Positions 49,642-61,600 of a stretch of DNA of 64,000 bases are shown in pieces. Below the pieces are notes generated by a model. The model saw only the letters and a list, made by a program, of their open reading frames with translations, did no database searches and was not told the origin of the DNA. Made by a program: the position numbers and the translations under genes. Numbering within the stretch: the first letter of the stretch is position 1; each line of letters begins with the position of its first letter. This DNA is from Tiliqua scincoides (taxonomy: Eukaryota > Chordata > Lepidosauria > Squamata > Scincidae): positions 5,723,267-5,787,266 of the forward strand of contig NC_089823.1 in assembly GCF_035046505.1 (NCBI RefSeq). The letters run 5' to 3'.

Positions 49642-52600
49642 TACACACACACACACACACAGCCTAGGGCACCCTATTTCCCCTCCTTCTGGAAATTGCA
49701 CAAAAGGCATCACTTCCATCTTGCACTGGTTCGGACAGCCTGTTCTGACTTTTGCACATTTTACGGAATTGTAAACTGGTGGTCCTACACTAGCTCTGAG
49801 CACTGGCTAACAAACGGCTCCAACCCAAAGAAACCAACGCTCTTCTCTGCCTGCATCGGGGTGGTCAGATCAATCAATTACATCTGATGCGGGGATGTGG
49901 CAGTTATAGGATTTTAAACATTTCTCCAGCCAGGTATTTGGTCTATTCCATGCCACTGTACAGTGAGAGCGTGGAGTTTATCAGGAACAGAACTTCACTT
50001 TCTCAGCTTGTTTTTTAATGCCAAAAAGTCTTGCGGCACTTAAAGATTAACCAATTGGTCTCAACTTAAGCTTCCATGAACTATAGACCATGATCAGAAA
50101 CTCATGGAGAAACTAGAGGAGGGAATTCATCTGAGTTTGAGTTTGTCTGGCATTTAACACTCTCTGAAAGTAAAACCACCCATTTCAAGTTACTAATAAA
50201 TGTAAGGTTCTAATTTTAAATTTGGGGGGGGGGGAATATGCCACAGCTAAAGAAACTGCAGAACACTCACGCCAGCCTGCCATCCTTCCTTGTGACAAGG
50301 CATTATGTGTGTGTGGGGGGGGGGGGGAGGCAATATCAGTATCAAGAAAAATTAGGGGTCTGAGTTCCAAGTAGGCCTGGTTAAGTGTAAGACACCAATT
50401 CAGAGAGAAAGAGAGAAGCTGGACCAGAACATCATCACTATGACAACCACAGCCCAAGAAAACAAAGCACATGCTCTTTCTAAGGACAACTTCATCATCC
50501 TCACACACACAAAGCCAAAACAGGTGGCTGAAGTTAGTGAGAAGACAGACCAGCCAACTCAGCAGGTTCACAAGCAAGACAAAAGAAGAGCATCCTCTCA
50601 CCTGGACCAGGTAGCCAGGAGTTAGCTCGCTCTGGGCACGCAACCCCAAAAACTCAAGACTGGGTTAAACTGTCTCCCCCTCCCAGAGAACCTTAAGAAC
50701 CGGGGAGGGAGAAGACAACTAGGAATTCTCTGCACCCTCACCACACTATAATTCCCAGTATTCTTTGGTGAGGTCATGATTGTGATTATACAACTCATGA
50801 CTGTTGCTTTTCCTATTTGTTTGTCTAAACCCAAGCCTAGCAATTTCAAAGGATGTGAGTGATCTTCCCAGCGGCATTCACCACTCTGTAAGCTTCTATT
50901 ATTTCCTCCCTTCCCCACTGCACACTCAAAACAAAACCCCTGCTGTAGTCCTGCATAACGCCACCCGCAAAGGCACTTACTTGCAATGATATGGCCACCA
51001 TATCCCACTCGTCGTCCCACAGCTGGGCTACAGAACACATGGTGATGACCGTCATGATCAAGGTGGTTATCAGCCCAATCTGCAACAAGCCATCAGATAT
51101 CTTATAGAGAACGTTTCCACTGTTCCTCCCCATCCATACAGGGTGAGGACTTTTAAAAAATCATTAAAATATTCTTACACCTTGCCGTTATCATCAAGGC
51201 CCCAAGATTCCTCTGCCTCTCAGTCTGCCTGAACCAACACCCCACTCCTCTCCTCAGATCCCAGCCTCCTTTCCCAGAACTGTCTCCCCAGATACTGGAG
51301 CAGTGGCGTAGCTTCAGGGGGGCAGCCCGATAAATACTGCGGGCACTGCAATGTGCCGTGTAAGCTGCCCCTCCCACTTGCCATCGGAGCCATTCCAGCA
51401 GAGATGGCAATGAGCAGGAAAGCAGAGCCAGAAGGTTTCTGGGTGAAAAAAGTAGATGCCCAAATTGCCAGCTGCCTCCTTCCTCCAGTTCCACCTGTAG
51501 TGACTCTTCATTATGACAGAGCTGCTCAATGGGGTTCCCGGGTTTAAATTGCCAGATTGCAAAGGAGATGCAAAAACATGAGTGCCATTTCATCCCCCTA
51601 TCCCAGCCCTACATTCAAACCAAAGTTCTGAAGCTAGACCTTTGGCTCAGCCTGGACAAAAACAAGGAGCAGCTCACCTTGTGGATCCAGTGCAGGTTCA
51701 GTTGCTGTCCAACCGCAATGTGACATAGTGCTAAAATCTGAAAGGGCGACAGAGACGGAAAAGCCAGTTGAACTGCCTGGTTGTGCACCAACTGCAGGAC
51801 AGCAGATGGGAGGGGAAAACACTCCTCTTAAAAGGGGCAGGGGCAAAATGTACTGTGGCCCTTTGCCAAGAGCCTGATAGTATGCAACAGACAGGCCTGT
51901 CGGGTCACATCAATGGTCTAGCAAGGCTTGCACCCGTTTCCAGCAATGGCTTGGCAACTGTTACCCTACACATGCCCGATCTCGTCTGATCTCGGAAGCT
52001 AAGCAGGGTCAGGCCTGGTTAGTACTTGGATGGGAGACCGCCTGGGAATACTGGGTGCTGTAGGCTTATACCATGATCTCGGAAGCTAAGCAGGGTCAGG
52101 CCTGGTTAGTACTTGGATGGGAGACTGCTTGGGAATACCAGGTGCTGTAGGCTTATACCATAGTCTTTCGAGACTGAAGATTGCCAACCATTGGCTGCCT
52201 CCAGAACACCTTAAAATGCAATATACAAACATTACAATAATGTCAATTGTGCAGAAGTGGGGCATAAGAGGAACACTCTAGCAGAGCCTCGACCCACGTA
52301 GGGGATCCACAGAGCCCTTTGCCTTGAAGCAAGTGGCTGAACTGCACAACATGAGATGGAAGGAGTTAGTGAGTGCAACATGCAGAAGTGAGTCTGCGCT
52401 CAGTTAAAATAGTCCCTGACCAGGCCCATCAAACCTCTTGGAAGCCTGACAGGTGGGACGGTCATGCTCCAACAGAAGCCCATAAATGCTATCTTTTTTT
52501 AAAAGTGCAAAATAAAAGCAGAAGAAGTAATTTCAACAGAGTGGGGAATATATTTGTTGAATTGGCCTTAAAACACACCAGCAATGCTGAGATATAGGTG

Positions 52601-55600
52601 ACGCCAGCAGCAGTCGTAACAAGTATTGGAATGGACCAGTCACTCCAATATCCCATTCTGTTATATAAAAACCTGGGAAGACAAGAATGGAGAGAGATTA
52701 AATTAAACTAAATGCATCTTATGTCCCAGAAGTTCTGCTGGAGAGGGATGGGGGGGGAGACAAAAGCGATGAGCAGAAATAGAATGCATAAAAACATCAG
52801 TAAAATCCACTTGTCTACTTGGTCCCCATGATTACAATTTCCACAGGGAGCCTTTTTCACAGGAAGCATGAATTCTTCTATCAAGCCAAGATCCTCTCAC
52901 CTGCATGGAACCTGAATACAGTTAAGCATCAGATGGATACTACAAGGCTGGGAGACAAAAGTGTGTCAAACGACAACCAAAGAGATCATGAACGAGGCAA
53001 AATCCAAACCTGGGGCTTTCCAGCTTTTCATACTTGCTGTAAACCAAGCCTACATGAGCAATGATCTACCAAGCCAGCTGCAGCCCACTGTCCCCATAAC
53101 GTGACCACCTCACAACCAGATAAACCTCTTGCTATCACTTCCCGCTTGAGTGTGCAACCCCAGGAAGGCCACAATCCATGGCAGTGGGGCCCCATTTGGT
53201 GTAGCAAGTTGTGCAGTCTGGCTCTAGCTGTTCCCTCCTATATCTACAGAGAGCTCCCAGTCATTCAACAGGCCAAGCTACTGAAAAATAACTATTGCAC
53301 CCACTAACGTTCCTGTGTTGGCTAAGAGAGAAGATGCAACAGGCACACCCCAACAAATACGTACGCTTGTCCCTATAAACCAGTGCCACAAGCACTACTC
53401 TGTCCGTTCCAGACTGAAAACACAAAACGTGCATTTAAATAGAGACTCGCTTCCTAATAAAGCTCACTAGACTCAAGGTTAATTAAAACAAAGGAAAGGA
53501 CACATCAGTCAGTGTAAGGCCCAAATCAAACCATCAAGGAGCAGTTTGGAGGAAATTAAATCAGAGACCAGAAATTGAGTGGAAGCCAAGTCACAAAGCC
53601 AAAAATGACAGGGCAGTGAGCCGGCAGTACAAGACAACTTGGTGAGGAAAGAACAGTGGTGGTGCACAGACCGATGATGCCACAGCAGAAGACAGAATGG
53701 GAGTGAGGTCACAGGTGCACCAGAGTACAGCACTTCTGACTCCACTAACATAACTCTGCCGAGAAATGTGGGCCCAGTTGCAATGCAACTTTTTGCAGAA
53801 CGAAGTCCAGGTATACACATATCACTAAACTATGGTTTAGTTGCAAGAACAAAACTGATCCTCAGGTTCATGCATTTCCCCCTTCCGGGCCCCTCTCCCA
53901 CCAGCAAGTGAGAGAGGATTTTAAGCTGCCCATTTTGAATACATCACATTTTGCCGTTATATCTTAGTTCTGGAAACTGAGGTTTATTCTAACCACAGTT
54001 GGTTCCCAAATCAGGATCTGAAACCAAGATTAAACTGCGGTGTCAGAACCTGGTTCAGGAACCAACTGTGGTTTAAATGGTTGGCAACCTTCAGTCTCGA
54101 AAGACTATGGTATAAGCCTATAGCACCTGGTATTCCCTGGCGGTCTCCCATCCGAGTACTAACCAGGCCTGACCCTGCTTAGCTTCCGAGATCAGATGAG
54201 ACCAGGCATGTGCAGGGTTTAAATAAGCCACAGTTTTTCACGTTTGGGTGCAACAAAAAACTCAGGTCTGTTCCAAAGCCAAAGTGAAAGTTTTAAATAA
54301 CCTGCCTTTGCATGCAAAAGAAAAGATGGTGGAATTCTGAGGCTCAGATCTCCTTGGCACTCCTCATGTACGCAATACTAAATCATAGTTTAGAGCAGTA
54401 GTTCCCAAACTGTGGGTAGGGACACACTGGTGGGTGTGTCCCACCTTATTTCAGTGGGTCCAACAGCAGCTGAGCAGAGCCTCCAATGAAAACACAGGTG
54501 ATGGAAGGACCTGAAAATTAATTGCCTCAAGCCCCAAGACTTTTCAAAAATCAGAATTGTCCTGCAAAGAGCTCCTACAGTTTGCATTTACAAAAGTATG
54601 TGTAAATATAAGGAGATAAATGTTGGAGCATCTTTTTTTCTGGTTTTTACTATGTGTAAATAAGTAAAAAATATTTCTTTCTAGATTTTTTTTTTTTTAC
54701 CCTAAGTCTAGTAAACCTAAGTTGGTTCCAAAAGAGTGTCATTTCCTAAAACATTTGGGAACCACTGGTTTAGAGAGTTACAGGTACATGTGGTAGCTAT
54801 AGCTCACAGATTCTGGTGGTGGTAGAAAGGCAAATAACCTTGGATTGAAATCTCACCTTAGCTACAAATCCAGACTGTCCTTAGATAAGTCTCTGGGGCC
54901 TCATCCCCCATATGGAGACAACACTGACCTGCTTCTCAGGGTCATTGTGAGGACTACCAAGGCAATGTATGTTCAATTCTATGGACACTGAGTTATTGAA
55001 ATAGCAAGTATTATCATCTCTCACTTCTGGAAGTGCCAAGACTTGAATGTCACTCTTTGTTTAGACAAGGATCAGATGTTCCTGCATTAATTTGCAGCAT
55101 ATTGTGTACTCCTCAGCAATTTCAGTTGGGTGCTTGAAATAGTTTCCCTTTCTCATTTTTCTCTCTCCAAACAAATTATGGAAGGATGAAGGGCAGAACT
55201 ACGAGAATTGCAATTTTATAATTGTCTGATAAAATATCTGAGGAAGATCCCATACAGCTCCAAGATGTCTTAAGGAACAGCCAAGCACAAGCGAAAGTGT
55301 AGCTTTCCTAGCAAGCTTAGATGAGGGCAAGCTACTTCCCAAAAATTCGGATCTCCTAATTTCACCTCGGGTGCATTATGAGAAAAGAAGATTGGAGTGA
55401 ATACTGAAACCACAGTTGAAAAATAAGTCAAAGTGGCACAAAAACAGATTTTGACACGCTTTCAAGGAATAACACCTCTATTTTAAGACTAAAACATCTT
55501 TTCCTCAGACTCCACAATTTTACACAGCCTGGAAAATATTTGGTTGTTAAATATCGCTATCATCTTTTATAGAATATTAAGGATGACTCCACCCACCATA

Positions 55601-58600
55601 TCTAGTGTGTCTATCCCAACTGCGTGGTCACCCTGAGCAGGGACTCCAGTTCATGGTCCATCTATGAGACGGACATTGGAGGCTCTGCCATCTGTTCCAC
55701 CATGACATCAGATCATGGTGTGAGAGATGGGGCCCTTCTTGGTGGAACTGAGACTGGGGAATGCCCTCCCCATGGAGATCTGTCATTTTCTTTCAACTGG
55801 CCAAGCTGTAATCTGCCTTCTGTAGAATTTTTCATTTCTTGAGAGTTGGGGCAGTATAATGACAAGTTGGAAATCAAAACTTCCTCAGGCAAACTTCTTC
55901 CCTTAGTCATGAACTCACCAGGTGATCTTTCGCAAATGCAAGCCTGCAGCCCCTCCCAAATGTGATCAAAATCCCCTTTTCTTAACCTATTTTGGGCTCT
56001 TCTAGGCCTCCAGAGGCTTCTGAGATGCCTTGGCATCTGGGATGTGCAGTCGATGAGGAGGCAGAGCCTCCCCTCCAGAGTCCTTTGAAAAGCACCACTG
56101 CCATGTGAGGTGTGCAAGCCGAGCATGTGGGTTGTAAGTGCTCACACGGCAGAGGGGCTTTTTGAAGGACTTCAGTGGGGAGGCTCTGCCTCCTCTGCCT
56201 CCACCCACCATACCTAGAAAGGGGGCCAAATTATTCTGGTGCAGGCTGCCCTTTGCTGAAGCACCTTCATCTTCCCCTTGGACCTGTGAAAAAAGAACTT
56301 GAAAGCCTCTCCATGCCCCTAAGTTTGGAAGTCCAGGTGACTCCAAAATGACCAATTCCTAGTGAAGCAGGGTCAGCACCACGGGCCATATCAAGTGGCA
56401 TCTAGCACCCACATACTTTCTCTGCTGCCCAGATTCATCACCGGAAGGTGCTGCTCTTCTGCAAAAAGCTTGCTAGGAATGCAGAAGAGACACACACCCC
56501 ACTCAGAGCACTGCGAGTAACACAGGGTAGGGAAAGTGCTCAGGTACTTGTCTTCAACTTGACTTTGTGCCAATCTCTGCTGCCCAGTCACCCCTTTTCT
56601 CTCCTGTGGTTCGCCAATCAGCATCTTGTTTGAACTTTGTTTTTCTCCCTCCCGGCACCTTTCAGTTTGATTTCTCATCCTTGTAGATAAGCCTCTTCCT
56701 TCTGTGGCTCTGCTGCCTGCCTTCAGTTCACTGGAGAGGGAGTCAGTTGCCATGCCTACCAGCCACTCAAGTTTTGATACTGTTTGGCTTTTAAGTGGGA
56801 CACCTCACAACCAGAGGCTTTATCATCTGGGAGAAAGGCTTCCCCAAAGCTGTCTTTCAGTCTGAGCTCCTGGCTTCCAGAATGCCACATAACCCCCTCC
56901 CCAAACTTTGTGCCATCTGCAAATTTGGTAAGCACCCTCTCTATCTCCTCATCAAGGTCACTTATAAAAATATTGGACAGCACAGGGCCAAGACAGAGCC
57001 CTGGGTACTCCACTAGATACCTCCCCTCCAGGTTGATATGGAACCATTTAATAGCACTTATTGGGAACAGTTGCTTAGCCACCTTTGAACCACCCAACAG
57101 TAGCACCACCTGACCCACAATTCTCTATCTTTATCCACAAGGATCACACAAGACTTTGCCCTCTACATTGCTGAAATCGAGGCAGGCTCTGTCCTACTGT
57201 ACATCAAATTAATATACGTGAGTGCTTTGAATGCCCGACAGCAAGTGCTAAGCGTTCTCATTTAAATCCGCTGCTCTGAAACAGTTATTTTTAAAACTGT
57301 GCTTTAGTGCTGCCTTCTAAAGTTTCAGCACTGGTTTCGTTGTTACTGATTTTGCATTTCTTGCATAAATAGGAACATTTTAAGCCATTTCTGCCCAACG
57401 TTGCATATACGCAACTTGGACCAAATGTGTACACCTGTGGGCAAAAATGGGCACGCCCAGGCAAAAATGGGTTAAGCAGAAAAGTAGGACTTGGGGAAAC
57501 ACTCAAATACCGCCCACCACCCCAAGCAGCATCAAGAAAGAGAAACAGCCCTTGCAAAGGGGATACTGTGGAACATGCCACCAGCTTCTCTCTCCAAAAG
57601 GCAGCAGCCCCCCCCCCCGGCTAGCACTTTTGGGAGGCAGAACCTCTCCAAGCAGAGCCTCCTTCCACACTCGCCATCCTGTATGTAATCAGACCACACA
57701 CCTGTGATGATGCTCTCAACACTCAAGCTTAGGAGAAATGGCATTTCTGCCCTCCCCCAGGACAAGCTCTACGGTAATTAAAGCCTTCTGCAGTGTCGCT
57801 ATTTCCTCCATAATGATTTTATCAAAGAACGCTGTGCTATTTTTAATGCCAAAGTCGCCTCCGTACACATCTGATCCTGAATGCACATGCAGCATATTTA
57901 TTTAGCTCTCATCTACCCTGCCCCACATGCTCAGGATAGGGAATGCAGGTTCCAGAATCAGATTCCAGGTTAAATGTTTGGTACCATAAAATCGAAGCTG
58001 CCACGTACAGACTTGTCAAATCCTAAAGAACTCAGCCAGACCTCAAAGAACATACAGCACTCAAGTTTGAACTTTGGCATGTTTCCCAAAAAGGAGATTC
58101 CCATAACTTGGAGACAGTCACTAAGAATATCCTCCTACAGAACCCATCACACTATGGTAACCACCAAACACCAACATCCTCAGAATGTCAGATTCCATCC
58201 AAGATACTACACACTTCCGTACTGATCCAAGACTACGTTAGCACTCCCCTACAGACAAATGCCCAAATCTCCAAAACTATCTTGCTGGATCAGACTGAGA
58301 GTCCATTCTGTCTGCAGCTGTGTCTAGCTAGATGCCTCTGACAAGTTTTCAAGCCAGGATATATGACAGACGGCCATCCTCTGACTGTCTCCCCAACACA
58401 ATTTGGCCAGAGGCTCAGACCACAACCAGGATGCAAACACAAGCCATTTAAAACCTGATTCTTTGGCACAGTTCTCCCCTGAGAGGAGAACTGGGAACTG
58501 TAGATCTTTGAAAGGGCTAAAACCTCCAGTATAGAACTCTCAGCATCCCCACCAAACTGCTATTCAAGTCTTCTTCAAGGAAGCCATGGGAGTCAAGCCA

Positions 58601-61600
58601 TGTTTATGTCACTTCCAAACAGCTTCAATTTCTACCTATGATCTCAGAGAGGGGCTAAGCAGAGCCTTCCAACAGTCAGAGCAGAACAGTTTCAGCAGAC
58701 AAATTCCACACCAGTTCATCAGCCCCTTGCCCACAACAAAGACTCTCAGCAGCCTCTGACAGGTTCTCGCCTTCACAGCAGTTTGGAGAGGACAAGAAAC
58801 AGCAGACATTCTTCCACTGTTTCTGTGCTTCTCCGAGCCTCTGTGCAAGCAAGGCAAGACTTTTCCTCTCTGCTAGCAGGCTGGAGGGAAGGAGAGGCAG
58901 GGCCATCTCTTAAAGGCATTGAGCTTTAGGGAAGGACAGAAAACACAAGCTCTTTGCTTGTGCAGGAAGACCCTGCCTCTCCTTCCAGCCAAAGTTGCAA
59001 GGGATCTTGGACCAAGTCAGGTGGATGAGTGATGAAGCCACAGGCCCCAGTGGTCTGCTGTGGTCTGGTTGTTGCCAACTCTCCTGAGGTTCCACGGGTA
59101 TCAAAAGAAAGGTGGCTCTCCCTGGGAGACGAAAACGATGGCAGGAGAAACTCTGGCTGTTTCTCATCTTATCCACGCCTCCGTGCAAGTGAGACAAGAC
59201 TTCACCTCTCTTGCAAGCTCAGGAAAGAAGCAGAGTTTTGGACTTGCACTGCAGTTCGGGGAAGATAAAAACACACATAGCTGAAGACGCCCCTGCTTTT
59301 TCTTTCCTCCTCATACTGCCGTACAAATTAAGTGAAATCCTTGCAAACTATGGAAGCTCACTGGACATGCAAGATGAGCAGGTTTGGAATTCGTACTGAG
59401 GAGAGGGAGAGGCTTGGTTGGTAAAACCAGCGGATATTTTTATCCCTGGTCTTCAGGCATCTTGCAGGACTGTGAACTCTTCCCACAGCTAAACAGAACC
59501 AGATCAAGTGCTGTGAAAGCAAGCCAAATATAATCTATTTCCCTAACTTCTTCAGGCTGCTGAATTTGTTCTTCCTTGGTGTCAAGTTTGGCTGGAGATT
59601 TTTTAGCCGCTCAGCATACAAACTCCTTAAACCTGTTAAGATGCAACAAATAAACATGATCGACTCACAATGCCCAAGGGAACTGTCCAGCTTTGCCTGA
59701 TGCAAATGTCAGATAAGCTGACAACGGACATGCTTTTCTCCCCAAATAGATCCCCAGGAGACTCAGAAATAACCTGACTCTGTTGACCACAGAATCCGAG
59801 GGCACGTGGGTGCATCTCACGTCAATCTCTGCCGGAGAAAGATCACTCACATCAGTACACTGTTGGAACATTTTCTGCTTGCACAATGTCCTAAGCTGGC
59901 AGTTTGCTTTCAGGACCACCACCTCGGGGGGGGGGGGGGGCTTATGCAAAAAAATTTTTGCATAAAATTTTGGAAAGAAGAAAAGTTGATGCTAACCACA
60001 GAGTTCAGAGAGAAAGGCTGTCCACGCTTTTTAAAAGAATTTGCAACCCTCTGCACTGGAATGTAGTTATTAAAAAAAGTAACAAGGAACAGCAAAAATT
60101 ATAACACCATTTCTGATATTACCTTTCAAGCATCCAGGGTCCAATCCTATCCAATTTAACAGCGTTGGTACAACAGGGTATGCACTAAATCCTGCAGTGG
60201 TGGGGCTGTCACAGAGGCCTCCTCAAAGTAAAGGAATGTTGTTGGTTTCTTACCTTGGGATTACATCAGTGCTGGAAACCTGGATAGGATTGGGCCTCCA
60301 GTTGGTAGAATATGACTTTGTATGCCATACACTCCAGGCTCAAATGAAATCCCTGACCTCTCCAATTAGGGGGCATGAGTGAAAGGACTCGGAAATCTTT
60401 CACTCGGGTGAAAGATTGCTAAAAAATTTTTTAGCAATCTTAGGCTACAATCCTATCCTCACTTACCCAGGAGTAAGTCCCATTGACTACCATTGTTAAA
60501 AGAATATACATAGGAGCCTGTTAAAAGCACAGGTGCGTAACATTTCTCCAAATGCCGTCACAAACCATTGTAGCATCGGGTCTAATATATTAAAAATAAA
60601 ATATTGAAATGAACAGGAACCCAACCTGAAATGGAGACCCAACCTGAAATGGGGACCCATCTAGTGGCTCCCTACCCACAGCTTGAGAAACACTGCTCTA
60701 TTATACAAAGTTCTCAAAGTTCAAGGCTGGAGCTGCAACTCTGTGAAAGAGTCCCTGCTTTGCACGCAGAAGGTCCCAAGTTCAATTCCTGGTGGCATCT
60801 CCAGAAAGGGCTGGGAAACCCAGGAGAGCCACTGTCAACCAGTGTAGCCCACACTAAGTCAAACAGACCAGTGGCCTGTCTCAGTGGAAAACAGCTTCTT
60901 TGATGCTACGTTCTACAGCAGCTACAGACAGCTCCTTCTGTTCTTATCCAGCGTCGTCACTTGTTTTTGTAAATGTGCACAAGGACATCGCAAGAACACT
61001 TCTTGTAATATCCAAGTAGCATCTGCAGGGAAAAAAAAAATCACACCTCTCAGATGGCTTTAAAGGGGAACTTGAAACTTTCATGGAGAAGGATAGATAG
61101 AAGTCTTTTGAAACAAAGCTTCCATTTCCAAAGGCAGGAAACTTTTGAATGCTTTTTGCCAGGACCAGGAATGGGCAAATCCAGCACGGCTTGACTCGAG
61201 TCAAGTCACGAGTCTCCACCCCCCACGACCCGACTCAAAAACGAGTCATAACGGGGGCACTTTCCAAGTTGCCGAATCGCCTTTTCACAACTCAAAAGGA
61301 CTTGAGTCAAAAGTTGCCCCCTTTAAAAAGCCAGCCGTGGGGAAAAAATGGGCCTCTGCTAGGGAGGGTACGTGTGCATGTGCGTAGGAGTTCTCTTTAA
61401 CCACTCCCCTGCTGTTCCTGCCCATCTGTAAACAAGGCGGGAAGGGGTGGGATGGACTGTAAGAAAGCAGGGACAGAAGTAGCAAGAGGGAGGAGGGCCA
61501 CATGCAGCAGCTGCGAGGCTTACCAGGACAACCCAATCCTTTACAACTCTACTCAGAAGTAGTCTCATTTGCTCCAGTTGTTCAGTGAGGCTCCCACCTC

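Noticed and set aside
51958-52189. Functional 5S rRNA genes
   Set aside because: The 5S-like heads lack the normal 5' end and terminator, carry the GAGACTGAAGG tail and, in sister copies, sit between target duplications. They are SINEs.
56756-57118. Novel 120-residue host protein
   Set aside because: The conserved core is a CR1 reverse-transcriptase fragment and the rest has no support.
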